Shown here: piece by piece, positions 29,197 through 38,120 of the stretch
Numbering within the stretch: the first letter of the stretch is position 1
How the letters are laid out: each line of letters begins with the position of its first letter
Source: Hyphomicrobiales bacterium
Lineage (GTDB): Bacteria; Pseudomonadota; Alphaproteobacteria; Rhizobiales; Rhizobiaceae
Length of the DNA stretch: 64,000 nucleotides
Reading direction: 5' to 3'
Assembly: GCA_900473915.1 (NCBI GenBank)
Contig: UCNG01000008.1
Span: forward strand, 183,371 to 247,370
Notes under the pieces: model-generated
Databases searched by the model: none
Told to the model about the DNA's origin: nothing
What the model saw: the letters and a program-made list of their open reading frames with translations, nothing else
Program-made: the position numbers and the translations under genes

Positions 29197-30003
29197 TCAT
29201 TTTGTCCGTTCGATCAAGGCCATGGCCGCATGCGGATTATGCGCCTTATAGCCGCTGATGACATAGAGATAGACATCGCGGGCAATGTAATCGGCAACGG
29301 GCGGCGTAACGGTCTTCAACCCTTCGGCAAGCTCTCCGGCGGCAATCGCCTCAGCCCGCGCCGCCCATTGATCCAGTTCGTCCTTGCTGTAGCCGCCCGG
29401 TTGGCTTTCCTTCGTTCCCATGATGCGGAAATAGGCGAAGGGCGCGGTCATATCGGCAAATTGCGGAAAGTCGCTGTCGCCCGCGATCACCACCGCCACC
29501 CCATATTCGCGCAAGAGCGCGATGAACTCCGGCGAGTTGAAACTGTCGTGGCGCACTTCCACCGCGTGGCGCACATCGCGCCCGTCGACGCGCTTGGGCA
29601 GAAGCTTCAAGAACGCCTCGAAATCCACGGGGTCGAACTTCTTTGTCCCCATGAACTGCCAGTTGACCACGCCGAGCTTGTCTTTCAGCTCCATCATGCC
29701 GCCGGTCATGAACCGCTCGATGCTCTCGCCTGCTTCAGCCAGCACGCGACGATTGGTGGAAAAACGCGGCGCCTTCAGCGAAAACACGAAGCCGTCCGGC
29801 GTCTCGTCATGCCATTTGGCGAAGGTCGTCGGCTTCTGCGGACCGTAATAGGTGCTGTTGATCTCGATGGATGTGAGCTTGCTCGACGCATATTCAAGCT
29901 GGCGCTTCTTCGGCAGTTTTTCGGGGTAGAAGCTCTCGTCCCACGGTTCATAGGCCCAGCCGCCAATGCCGATGCGGATCTTGCCCGTCTTTTCCTTGGC
30001 CAT
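29197..30003 (-). CDS. DUF72 domain-containing protein
   Basis: 268 residues, TIM-barrel family of unknown function. It begins IRIGIGGWAYEPWDESFYPE and holds LTSIEINSTYYGPQKP, VVNWQFMGTKKFDP and AVEVRHDSF, all typical of DUF72. The start MAKEKTG at 30003 is chosen for the GGAGGAAAGG directly upstream; a start 48 bases earlier is in frame but lacks such a site. It stands alone, divergent from the ThDP enzyme gene. Confidence 0.85.
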   Translation of the reverse strand: MAKEKTGKIRIGIGGWAYEPWDESFYPEKLPKKRQLEYASSKLTSIEINSTYYGPQKPTTFAKWHDETPDGFVFSLKAPRFSTNRRVLAEAGESIERFMTGGMMELKDKLGVVNWQFMGTKKFDPVDFEAFLKLLPKRVDGRDVRHAVEVRHDSFNSPEFIALLREYGVAVVIAGDSDFPQFADMTAPFAYFRIMGTKESQPGGYSKDELDQWAARAEAIAAGELAEGLKTVTPPVADYIARDVYLYVISGYKAHNPHAAMALIERTK

Positions 30004-30158
30004 CGCCTTTCCTCCATACCGGTGCATCATGAGTTCATACTGTTTGGTCATGATGTTTAATCTGTATTCGCACCGCTGGCTATGTTCATATCAGCCACGG
30101 TTGGCTGGGAGGAAAAAGGGGCGGCGAAAGAACCGTCCCAACCAAGCCAGTTTGGTGA

Positions 30159-30210
30159 GAGCTTGAATCAAAAGGCAGCACGCCGGCATGGCGACTTTTG
30201 GAACAGGCTC
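30159..30210. mobile_element. Short terminal-inverted-repeat element (52 bp), same family as 47853-48049
   Basis: The left end GAGCTTGAATCAAAA matches 14 of 15 bases of the left end at 47853. The right end GCGACTTTTGGAACAGGCTC (30191-30210) matches 19 of 20 bases of the right end at 48030-48049. The ends are inverted copies of each other at 11 of 15 positions. No coding capacity. It lies just before the ribosome site of the ThDP enzyme gene. Confidence 0.7.
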
Positions 30211-30232
30211 CAAGATTGAGGAAATGCATAGA

Positions 30233-31918
30233 ATGACGAGCAAACCCAATGCCCGTACCGGAGGCCAGATTTTGGTGGATGCGCTGCGCATCCATGGCAC
30301 TGACCGGGTCTTTTGCGTGCCCGGCGAGAGCTATCTCGCGGCACTTGACGCCTTTCATGATGCCAGCGACGCGATAGATCTGGTCGTGTGCCGGCAGGAG
30401 GGCGGCGCGGCCTATATGGCGGAAGCCTATGGCAAGCTGACCGGCAAGCCCGGCATCTGCTTCGTCACACGTGGCCCCGGCGCGACCAATGCCTCGGTTG
30501 GCGTGCACACGGCCTTTCAGGATTCCACGCCGATGCTGCTCTTCATCGGTCAGGTTGCCAGCGATCAGGTCGAGCGCGAGGCGTTTCAGGAAATCGATTA
30601 TCGCCGCATGTTCGGCCAAATGGCCAAATGGGTCGTGCAGATCGACGATGCCGCCCGCATACCGGAACTCGTCAGCCAGGCTTTCCATCGCGCCGTCAAC
30701 GGGCGTCCCGGCCCGGTGGTGATCGCGCTCCCGGAAGACATGCTGACCTCCCATGCCGCCGTCAGCGACGCACCGGCTTACAAGCAGGTGCAGATGCATC
30801 CGGGCGCGGACCAGTTGCAGGACATGCAGGCGCTGCTTGCAAAGGCCGAGCGCCCACTGGTCATCGTCGGCGGTGGCGGCTGGAATGCACAAGCTGTCAG
30901 CGATCTGCGGAAATTTGCCGAGAACATGCATCTGCCGGTCGCGGCTTCCTTCCGCTGCCAGGACATGTTCGACAACACCCACCCGCTTTATGCGGGCGAA
31001 ATGGGAACCTCGATCAGCCCCAAACTGGCGCAGCGCGTGCGCGACGCCGATCTTCTGATCGTGATTGGCGCGCGCCTCGGTGAAATGACGACGCAGGGCT
31101 ATGAACTCGTCTCCATTCCAGTGCCGCAGCAAAAGCTCGTCCATATCCATCCGGGCGCGGAGGAACTGGGCCGCGTCTACCATGCCGATGTTCCGGTCAA
31201 TGCCTCCATGCCTGCCTTCTGTGCGGCGGCGGCCAAGCTTGCGCCGGTTGCCAGCCCGCGCTGGAAGGCATGGACCGACAGCGCCAATGCCGATTACCGC
31301 GACAATATCAAATCGCCGGTCATCCCCGGCGATGTGCAGATGGGCGAAGTGATGGAATGGCTGCGCGCGCATCTGCCAGCCGATGCCATCATCACCAATG
31401 GCGCGGGCAATTATTCCGCCTGGCCGCATCGCTTCTACCAGTACCGCACCTATCGCAGCCAGCTTGCGCCCACCAACGGCTCGATGGGCTATGGCGTGCC
31501 GGCAGCGGTCGCGGCCAAGCTCACCGCACCGGAACGCACCGTCGTTGCCTTTGCGGGCGACGGCTGTTTCCTCATGAACGGGCAGGAACTGGCAACGGCG
31601 GCGCAATATGGCGCCAATGCCATTTTCATCGTCGTCAACAATGGCATGTACGGCACGATCCGCATGCATCAGGAACGTACCTATCCGGGCCGCGTTTCGG
31701 GCACCGGCCTTGCCAATCCTGACTTCGCGGCATTGGCGCGCGCCTATGGCCTGCATGGCGAAGTGGTCGAAAAGACCGCTGACTTCGCGCCAGCCTTCGA
31801 GGCTTGCGAAAAATCCGGCAAGCCGGGCCTCATCGAAATCCGCATCGATCCCGAGGCGCTTTCACCGAAGATGAGCCTCAGCCAGATGCGCGAACAGGGT
31901 CTCGCCAAACAGAAGTAA
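30233..31918 (+). CDS. Thiamine diphosphate-dependent enzyme, acetolactate synthase-like
   Basis: 561 residues with the three-domain layout of acetolactate synthase and related decarboxylases. The cofactor-activating glutamate is Glu56 in VVCRQEGGAAYMAEAYGKL. VAFAGDGCFLMNGQELATA carries the GDG...N metal/ThDP motif. No small regulatory subunit gene (ilvN) is nearby, which argues against the biosynthetic enzyme; it could be a catabolic synthase or a decarboxylase. The start at 30233 (MTSKPNART) has GAGGAAA about 9 bases upstream. It is a single-gene unit ended by a strong terminator. Confidence 0.75.
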   Translation: MTSKPNARTGGQILVDALRIHGTDRVFCVPGESYLAALDAFHDASDAIDLVVCRQEGGAAYMAEAYGKLTGKPGICFVTRGPGATNASVGVHTAFQDSTPMLLFIGQVASDQVEREAFQEIDYRRMFGQMAKWVVQIDDAARIPELVSQAFHRAVNGRPGPVVIALPEDMLTSHAAVSDAPAYKQVQMHPGADQLQDMQALLAKAERPLVIVGGGGWNAQAVSDLRKFAENMHLPVAASFRCQDMFDNTHPLYAGEMGTSISPKLAQRVRDADLLIVIGARLGEMTTQGYELVSIPVPQQKLVHIHPGAEELGRVYHADVPVNASMPAFCAAAAKLAPVASPRWKAWTDSANADYRDNIKSPVIPGDVQMGEVMEWLRAHLPADAIITNGAGNYSAWPHRFYQYRTYRSQLAPTNGSMGYGVPAAVAAKLTAPERTVVAFAGDGCFLMNGQELATAAQYGANAIFIVVNNGMYGTIRMHQERTYPGRVSGTGLANPDFAALARAYGLHGEVVEKTADFAPAFEACEKSGKPGLIEIRIDPEALSPKMSLSQMREQGLAKQK

Positions 31919-31923
31919 AAACA

Positions 31924-31951
31924 AAAGAGCCCCGGTTTTCCGGGGCTCTTT
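31924..31951. terminator. Perfect bidirectional terminator
   Basis: AAAGAGCCCCGG pairs with CCGGGGCTCTTT over a TTTT loop: a 12-base perfect stem between the converging ThDP enzyme gene and the binding-protein gene. Confidence 0.9.
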
Positions 31952-31967
31952 CATCATTGGTCCGGCT

Positions 31968-32987
31968 TTATTTTACAGGCGGCGCGTACATCAGCCCGCC
32001 CTTGTTCCACAGCGCATTGAGGCCTCGGTCGATCTTTAGCAGGCTGTCCTTGCCGACGGTACGCTCGAACATTTCACCGTAATTGCCGATCTTGGAAACG
32101 ACATTATAGGCCCATTTCGGCTCAAGGCCGAGCTGCTGGCCGCTATCGCCTTCCGAGCCAAGGAAACGGCGCACGTCGGGCTTCTTGGAATTGAGATCCG
32201 CCTCAGCCGAGGCTTGCGTAACGCCCAGTTCCTCTGCCTCAAGCATTGCAAACAGGGTCCAGCGGACGATATTGAACCATTTGTCGTCGCCCTGACGGAC
32301 GGCAGGTCCAAGCGGCTCCTTGGAAATCACTTCCGGCAAGACGGTAAAGGCGTCCGGCTCGGCAAGCTTGAGGCGCTGTGCGTAGAGCGCGGATGCATCG
32401 GTCGTGTAAACATCGCAGCGACCCGTTTCGAACGCCTTGAGAATACCGTCGGCGGAATCGATCACCACCGGCTCATATTTGATGTTGTTGGCGCTGAAAT
32501 AATCGGCGGCGTTCTGTTCGGTGGTGGTGCCCTGTTCGGTACAGACCGATGCGCCGTCAAGCTTCAAGGCGCTGTCGACGCCCAGATCCTTGCGGATCAT
32601 GAAACCCTGACCGTCATAATAGGCCGTGCCGACAAAAAGAATGCCCATGCCCGCATCGCGTGAGAGCGTCCAGGTGGTCTGGCGCGAAAGCAGGTCGACC
32701 GTGCCGGATTGCAGTGCGGTAAAACGCTCCTTGGTCGAAAGCGGAATGAAGCTCACCTTGTCGGGATCGCCGAAGACCGCAGCCGAAACCGCCCGACAGA
32801 AGTCGATGTCGAAGCCGGTCCATTTGCCCTGATCGTCCGGCGACGAAAAGCCCGCGACGCCCTGGCTGACGCCGCAATTGATCTTGCCGCGTTCCTTCAC
32901 GGTCGAAAGCGTATCCGCCTGCGCTCCGGTTTGAGCGGACAAGGCAAAACCAGCCGCCAGCAACGAACCCAAAACTATCTTTTTCAT
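31968..32987 (-). CDS. General L-amino acid ABC transporter binding protein (AapJ/BztA-like)
   Basis: 339 residues with a signal peptide to about residue 24 (TGAQA cut). The mature start DTLSTVKERGKINCGVSQGV, then GFDIDFCRAVSAAVFGDP and LLSRQTTWTLSRDAG, are hallmarks of the AapJ/BztA group. No permease or ATPase genes accompany it, so it must share a transporter encoded elsewhere. It lies 103 bases downstream of the large fusion gene on the same strand, with a hairpin between, so the two are likely one unit. Confidence 0.88.
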   Translation of the reverse strand: MKKIVLGSLLAAGFALSAQTGAQADTLSTVKERGKINCGVSQGVAGFSSPDDQGKWTGFDIDFCRAVSAAVFGDPDKVSFIPLSTKERFTALQSGTVDLLSRQTTWTLSRDAGMGILFVGTAYYDGQGFMIRKDLGVDSALKLDGASVCTEQGTTTEQNAADYFSANNIKYEPVVIDSADGILKAFETGRCDVYTTDASALYAQRLKLAEPDAFTVLPEVISKEPLGPAVRQGDDKWFNIVRWTLFAMLEAEELGVTQASAEADLNSKKPDVRRFLGSEGDSGQQLGLEPKWAYNVVSKIGNYGEMFERTVGKDSLLKIDRGLNALWNKGGLMYAPPVK

Positions 32988-33038
32988 TGTTCCTCCTCCC
33001 AGAGTTTCGGCCCAGAATTTCGACAAAGCCGATCCGTT

Positions 33039-33060
33039 GCCCGGCGCCATGCCGCCGGGC
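33039..33060. other. Hairpin between the fusion gene and the binding-protein gene
   Basis: GCCCGGCG pairs with CGCCGGGC over a 6-base loop. There is no T-run on the transcribed (minus) strand, so it may stabilise or modulate expression rather than terminate. Confidence 0.6.
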
Positions 33061-33090
33061 TTGTTGTTTGTTCCATTATCCGACGACGAA

Positions 33091-36000
33091 CTACTTCAGC
33101 GCAGCCGCGAAGCTATCCTCCAGAACGCTTAAGAGATGATCCGCATTGGCGCGGCTGAAGATCATCGGCGGGCGCATTTTCAGCACATTGTCGAACGGAC
33201 CTTCGGTCCCCATCAGGATGCCGCGTTCGCGCGCGCCATCATTGATCTTCTTGGCCAGCGCCGTCGCCGGTTCCTTGGTCTTGCGATCCGTCACCAGTTC
33301 GATACCGAGGAACAGCCCCTGCCCGCGCACATCGCCGATAATATCGAAGCGCTTCTGCATCGAACGGAACCCGTCGAGGAGATAATTGCCAATCTCCAGC
33401 GCGTTGCGGCGCAGATCGTTGCGCTCGATCACATCCAGCACCGCCAGACCCGCCGCGCAGGAAACCGGATTGCCGCCGAATGTGTTGAAATATTCCATGC
33501 CATTGTTGAAGCTGTCGGCCACTTCGCGGGTGGTGACAACTGCCGACATCGGATGGCCGTTGCCGATCGGCTTGCCCATGGTGACGATATCCGGCACCAC
33601 ATCCTGCATTTCAAACGCCCACCAATGGCTGCCGACCCGGCCGAAACCGACCTGCACCTCATCCGCGATGCAAACGCCGCCAGCCGCCCGCACCATCCTG
33701 TAGACTTCCTGCAGATAGCCTTCCGGCAGGAAGACCTGACCGGCAACGCTCGGGATCGACTCGGCGATGAAATAGGCAGGGCCGCGTCCAAGGCTTTTGA
33801 TGGCCTCGATCTGTTCGGCAATGCTTTCGGCAAAGCGCTTGCCATGCTCTGCAAGCGGCCAGTCTTCCGGCGCACGATAGCTGTCGGGGATGGTCGCCTC
33901 GAACACATGGTCCGGGCGTCCCTTGCCGCCTTTGCGCTTGTACTTGTAGGGGCTGAGATCGATCAGCTCCTGCGTCGTGCCGTGATAGGCCCAATCGAGC
34001 ACCAGCGCATCGCGCTGGCCCGAATGCGCGCGCGCCATGCGCAGCGCCAGGCTGTTCGCCTCGCTGCCCGAGCAGGCAAACGAGGCCACCGTCAAGCCTT
34101 CCGGCAAGGTCGCCGTCAGGCGCTCGGCATAGGAAACGATATTGTCATGCAGATAGCGCGTATTGGTGTTGAGGATCGCCGCCTGCTTGGCAATTGCCTC
34201 CACCACTTGCGGATGGGCGTGACCGAGATGGCAGACATTGTTGAAGCAGTCGAGATAGGCGCGTCCCCGATTGTCGATCAGCCATGCGCCCTCGCCGCGC
34301 ACAAACTTGATCGGCTCGGAATAGGAAATGGAGAGGTTCGGCAGCAATATATCCTTGCGGGCGCTGACGATTTCCGCCCGCGTGCGCCCGCTCTGATGAA
34401 AGGCTTCCGCCGGAATATCGGCAAGGGCTGCCGCATCCGGGAAAATATCGGCCCATACGTCGAGATAGGCATTTTCGCCGACGCCCAGAATTTCCGCCGC
34501 CGTCAGTCCCGTATCGGTCGAAATCTGGAAATGGAGATGCGGCGTCCAGCCGCCATTCTCATGCATGTCGCCCATATAGCCGACCAGTTCGCCAGCGGCG
34601 AGCGTCTGGCCGGGTTTCAGCCGTGACATCGCTTCATGCGCCATATGGCCCCAGAGCGTGATGAAGGGCGGGCAACCTTCCGGCTGATGTTCCAGCGCGA
34701 TCAACCCGCCATAGCCGAGCGGCGCGGTCTCGATCTCGACGCTTTTCACAATGGCTGCAAGCGGCGTGTAGACAGGCGTGCCTGCGGGCATGAACAGATC
34801 AAGCCCCAGATGATGGACACGCCGCTCGCCTTCGACAAAGCGCGAACGGAACGCTTCGTCGGTATAAACGGTGCGCCTTTCGCCCCATGGGCCGATGCCG
34901 AGTTCGATATGGTTGCGGGCGCAGAAATCGTCCCACCAGGCGGTTGCCTCCTTCGGGCGCTGCCCGGCGGAATCGACCGTCATCACATGAGCCGGATCGC
35001 CATAAGGCACCAGCGCCTTGGTCATCGTGGCGGGATGCGGGCGCACCACAGGCGCGAAAGCCTTGCTGTTCGCTGCGATCCAGCGGCGCACCGCACCGGC
35101 TCCCTCAACCGCATCGAAACCGCAGGCTTTCCGCAGGATCGCGGTGGCAAAGCGCGGGTTCATGGCGTCCAGCTTGTGCAGAAGCCGCCAGGCCGGTGCT
35201 TCGCTGATCGCCAGATAAGGGTTGTCATCGGTCTTTTCGCGGCGCGAAGCCGACAGCGTGACGCTTGTCACAAGACGCATCGCGATCAGGTCGAACAGAA
35301 GGTCGATTTCCTGTGGCAAGAGCGGATATTTCGCATGGAACCCGGCGGCAAGGGCTGCGGCTGCGCCAATCGGGTCGTCGATATCCAGGATGGAATAGGC
35401 GCAGCCAATCGCAACTTCAGCAATCAGCACCGTATGGACGGAATCGCCAAAGTCGATCAGCCCGGCAATGCGTTCATTATCCTGAGGGTCGACCAACACG
35501 TTCCAGTCATTGGCGTCATTGTGGATTACCTGCGCGCGCAGAAGCGGCAGTTTCGGCGCCACATCGCGTTCGAAACGGGCAAGGAAACGCTCTACGACGG
35601 CGCGGTCTTCCGCCTTATCGATAAAATGCAGCCGGTTGCGGGCGCGACCGGCATGACGCAGGTCCCAGTCGAAATCGCGCAGCGCACCGGGATGGATGAA
35701 GCCTTGCAGGGCACGGTCAAGCTCGCCCAGCGCAGCGCCAAGGTTTCTCAAAAGCGCTTTGGTGCGCTTTACCTCGGCCAGCGGCGTGCCGGGAAGCCAG
35801 CTTGCCACTCGCAGCGCATGCGGCTTGCCCCCATCCTTATCGACAGAAGCCAGCACCTCGCCCGACAGGCTTGATTTCAGGCGCGGCACGGCCAGCGCCG
35901 GATCGGCCTTGGCCAGATGTTGCAGCAGCGCGGTCTGGAACTCGCTTTCGACCCGCGGCTCGCTGGCATTGACAATCTTCAAGATCCAGTCCGCCGACCC

Positions 36001-36141
36001 GTTGCCCGTCTTCAGGCGGAAATTGCGGTCACGCTCACTGTCCAGCGGCGAGGCACTGGCCGTCACCCCGAAATGAAGCCGGGCCAGAACTTCAGCCTCG
36101 TGCGCAGAAAAATCGGGGGCGGGATGCGAAAGATCGGTCAT
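33091..36141 (-). CDS. Three-domain fusion: APH-type kinase, M23 peptidase, class III aminotransferase-fold PLP enzyme
   Basis: 1016 residues. Residues about 1-350 are an aminoglycoside-phosphotransferase-like kinase with [13 protein letters not shown] (His207, Asp209) and LIDFGD (Asp230). Residues about 410-545 are an M23 metallopeptidase domain with all zinc ligands: His444 and Asp448 in HHLGLDLF, His535 and His537 in HLHF, plus His499. Residues about 590-1016 are a PLP fold type I enzyme with [10 protein letters not shown] and the PLP lysine Lys857 in [11 protein letters not shown]. In animals, related separate kinase and lyase proteins act on hydroxylysine and phosphoethanolamine, so a phosphorylate-then-eliminate reaction on an amino alcohol or hydroxy-amino acid is plausible. 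The start MTDLSHP at 36141 is a choice; an ATG 57 bases upstream is possible. Confidence 0.85.
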   Translation of the reverse strand: MTDLSHPAPDFSAHEAEVLARLHFGVTASASPLDSERDRNFRLKTGNGSADWILKIVNASEPRVESEFQTALLQHLAKADPALAVPRLKSSLSGEVLASVDKDGGKPHALRVASWLPGTPLAEVKRTKALLRNLGAALGELDRALQGFIHPGALRDFDWDLRHAGRARNRLHFIDKAEDRAVVERFLARFERDVAPKLPLLRAQVIHNDANDWNVLVDPQDNERIAGLIDFGDSVHTVLIAEVAIGCAYSILDIDDPIGAAAALAAGFHAKYPLLPQEIDLLFDLIAMRLVTSVTLSASRREKTDDNPYLAISEAPAWRLLHKLDAMNPRFATAILRKACGFDAVEGAGAVRRWIAANSKAFAPVVRPHPATMTKALVPYGDPAHVMTVDSAGQRPKEATAWWDDFCARNHIELGIGPWGERRTVYTDEAFRSRFVEGERRVHHLGLDLFMPAGTPVYTPLAAIVKSVEIETAPLGYGGLIALEHQPEGCPPFITLWGHMAHEAMSRLKPGQTLAAGELVGYMGDMHENGGWTPHLHFQISTDTGLTAAEILGVGENAYLDVWADIFPDAAALADIPAEAFHQSGRTRAEIVSARKDILLPNLSISYSEPIKFVRGEGAWLIDNRGRAYLDCFNNVCHLGHAHPQVVEAIAKQAAILNTNTRYLHDNIVSYAERLTATLPEGLTVASFACSGSEANSLALRMARAHSGQRDALVLDWAYHGTTQELIDLSPYKYKRKGGKGRPDHVFEATIPDSYRAPEDWPLAEHGKRFAESIAEQIEAIKSLGRGPAYFIAESIPSVAGQVFLPEGYLQEVYRMVRAAGGVCIADEVQVGFGRVGSHWWAFEMQDVVPDIVTMGKPIGNGHPMSAVVTTREVADSFNNGMEYFNTFGGNPVSCAAGLAVLDVIERNDLRRNALEIGNYLLDGFRSMQKRFDIIGDVRGQGLFLGIELVTDRKTKEPATALAKKINDGARERGILMGTEGPFDNVLKMRPPMIFSRANADHLLSVLEDSFAAALK

Positions 36142-36292
36142 GGGAAGCGCTTCACGGGTTGAATGCAGATGGGACGTCTCAAGATGAAAGCTTGGCACGT
36201 CGACAAATTTCAGGCATCAGACAAGTGGTCGGTCAGACCGGCACTTTGCCGGAATGGACCGGCACATTTACGGCAGCACGAAAGAACCGACC

Positions 36293-36733
36293 ATGCGGGA
36301 ACTGGATGCGAAGGATCGCGAGATACTGGCCATTCTCTCTAAGGAAGCGCGCATACCGCTGAAGACGCTGGCGGGCCGCATCGGGCTTTCGCGCAGCGCT
36401 ACCGGCGAGCGCGTCGCCAATCTTGAGAAAAGCGGCGTCATTCGCGGCTATCGCGCAGATATTGGCCAGATCGACAGCAACATCATCCGCGCCATGATCC
36501 TGGTCAGCCTCAAGCGCACCCCGGCCCTCGGCCTGCTTGATGAACTGGCACGGCACGCCGAAGTGCGCCGGGTTTCCTCGGTAAGCGGCCAGCTCGATTT
36601 GATCGTGGAGGTTGAAGTTCCTTCCATCGACCGCCTCAATCGCCTGCGCGATCTGATGGCCACCCACGAGACGGTAGAGGATCTCACTACGGCAATCGTT
36701 CTTCGCCGGGATATCGAGCGTGAAAACGGCTGA
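36293..36733 (+). CDS. Lrp/AsnC family transcriptional regulator
   Basis: 146 residues: a helix-turn-helix (LDAKDREILAILSKEARIPL, then LAGRIGLSRSATGERVANLE) followed by an Lrp-type effector domain. It is divergent from the fusion gene with 151 bases between, so it probably controls that unit in response to the amino acid handled. The intergenic DNA holds ACCGGCACTTT and ACCGGCACATTT copies 21 bases apart and a CCGGCA-CTT-TGCCGG palindrome (36238-36252) that could be its sites. The start MRELDAK at 36293 fits the family; the 13 residues upstream on the open frame do not. Confidence 0.88.
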   Translation: MRELDAKDREILAILSKEARIPLKTLAGRIGLSRSATGERVANLEKSGVIRGYRADIGQIDSNIIRAMILVSLKRTPALGLLDELARHAEVRRVSSVSGQLDLIVEVEVPSIDRLNRLRDLMATHETVEDLTTAIVLRRDIERENG

Positions 36734-36830
36734 AGAGCAGCTCTACCACTTTAGTCTGGATAGTTGCAATTTGCGGTAGACATTCCACCGCAAGTCGAAC
36801 ATAACGCCCCTGGGTTGAAAGGGAGGGGTC

Positions 36831-36920
36831 ATGAAAACACTTAACCTGTTCATTATCGGGTTCGGTTTTACCGCACTCGTCGTCACCTGCATTGTCGCCA
36901 TTGGCGGCGGCACGATCTGA
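36831..36920 (+). CDS. Small hydrophobic protein of 29 residues, function unknown
   Basis: A short frame starting MKTLNLFIIGFGF and ending VAIGGGTI, almost entirely one membrane span. AAAGGGAGGGG lies directly before the ATG, which is a very strong ribosome site. It converges on the LysR gene with an 18-base gap. I do not recognise it. The good ribosome site and single transmembrane helix make it a credible small membrane protein. Confidence 0.6.
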   Translation: MKTLNLFIIGFGFTALVVTCIVAIGGGTI

Positions 36921-36938
36921 ACGGCAATCGGTCATATA

Positions 36939-37853
36939 TCATGCCCGCAGCAAGGGCTCCCCAAGGAAGATTGCTGACGACTCGCGCACGGCGCGGATCA
37001 TGAAATCGCTCAACACCCGGATTCGCGGTGCGGCGACCACGTCGACGTGACAGCTCATCCAGTATTCACGCACCAGATGCATCTCGCGCGGCAGAACCGG
37101 AACCAGTTCCGGGTGCCGGCTGGCGATGAAATAAGGCAGCACGCACAGGCCATAACCGATCTGTGTGGCGATCAGCTGCGCATGGATGCTCGAGCTCTGA
37201 TAGGTACAGCGTTGCCCCGGCAGGATCTCGCGCATGTAGTCGAGGCCGGGCGTGAAAACCATGTCGTCAATATAGCCGATGAACGGATGCCGGGCCATAT
37301 CCTCGCGTGTCCTGATCGGCGGATGCCGTTCCAGATAATCGCGATGACCATAGATGAAGAGACGATAGGGCGTCAGCTTCTCGCTGTGATAGGGGCCGGT
37401 GCGCGGCATATGCAGCGTGATCGACAGTTCCGCCTCGCGGCGTGACAGCGACATGATCTGCTGGATCGTCACCACTTCCACAAACAGGCTCGGATAGGAT
37501 TGCGCCAGCACCGGCAGACGGTCGGCGAGAAAGAAATTGCCGAAACCTTCCAGCGTCGAAAGGCGCACCACGCCCGACAGTGCGGCCAGATTACCCGTGG
37601 CCTCGGTCTGGAACTTCATCGCCTCGCGTTCCATCACCTCGGCAGACGTCACCAGCCGCTCGCCGATAGGCGTCAACAGATAGCCGCGCGGATTGCGCTC
37701 GAAAAGCTTGGTCGCAAGAGCCTGTTCCAGCCGATCAATCCGCCGCAGCACGGTGACATGGCTGGTGCGCAGCTGACGCGCCGCCGTGGAGAGCTGGCCG
37801 GTGCGCGCAACCGCCAGAAAATATTGCAGATCGTCCCATGTGAACTGCCGCAT
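36939..37853 (-). CDS. LysR family transcriptional regulator
   Basis: 304 residues. The N-terminal helix-turn-helix covers about residues 5-65 (DDLQYFLAVARTGQLSTAAR, then RRIDRLEQALATKLFERN), followed by a substrate-binding domain. The start MRQFTWD at 37853 has GGGAGGGG upstream. It is divergent from the branched-chain-type transporter operon, with a 10-base perfect inverted repeat at 37901-37927 in between, and probably regulates it. Confidence 0.9.
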   Translation of the reverse strand: MRQFTWDDLQYFLAVARTGQLSTAARQLRTSHVTVLRRIDRLEQALATKLFERNPRGYLLTPIGERLVTSAEVMEREAMKFQTEATGNLAALSGVVRLSTLEGFGNFFLADRLPVLAQSYPSLFVEVVTIQQIMSLSRREAELSITLHMPRTGPYHSEKLTPYRLFIYGHRDYLERHPPIRTREDMARHPFIGYIDDMVFTPGLDYMREILPGQRCTYQSSSIHAQLIATQIGYGLCVLPYFIASRHPELVPVLPREMHLVREYWMSCHVDVVAAPRIRVLSDFMIRAVRESSAIFLGEPLLRA

Positions 37854-37900
37854 GTACCCCTCCCAAACAATTGCAGTGGCTTCCGCCGCTGCATCTGTAC

Positions 37901-37927
37901 ATTTTTGAACAGACAATGTTCAAAAAT
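37901..37927. promoter_or_regulatory. Perfect inverted repeat, probable LysR regulator site
   Basis: ATTTTTGAAC-7-GTTCAAAAAT is a 10-base perfect dyad between the divergent LysR and transporter genes, 48 bases before the regulator start. It includes a T-N11-A core of the type LysR proteins bind. Function is inferred from symmetry and position. Confidence 0.65.
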
Positions 37928-38120
37928 TGTTGTTCGTGTACGCATTTGTCAATGCTACCGTTTCAACTCAGGGCCGGATGGAGGAACAAGCCGGGCGCAA
38001 GCAAAGGGACGAACGGTAAAGAGGACAGGCCGTTTTCCCGTCTGAAAGGACTGCTTGGAGGAAGAGGATGCCGTGCGGTTTTTCCGCAATGGCTCAAAGT
38101 GTTATTGGGAGGAGCACTTC

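Noticed and set aside
30086-31756. 556-residue minus-strand frame opposite the ThDP enzyme
   Set aside because: Antisense shadow of a gene with intact cofactor motifs.
36687-36935. 82-residue minus-strand frame opposite the small membrane ORF
   Set aside because: It covers the strong ribosome site and coding frame on the plus strand, has no ribosome site of its own and no protein character.
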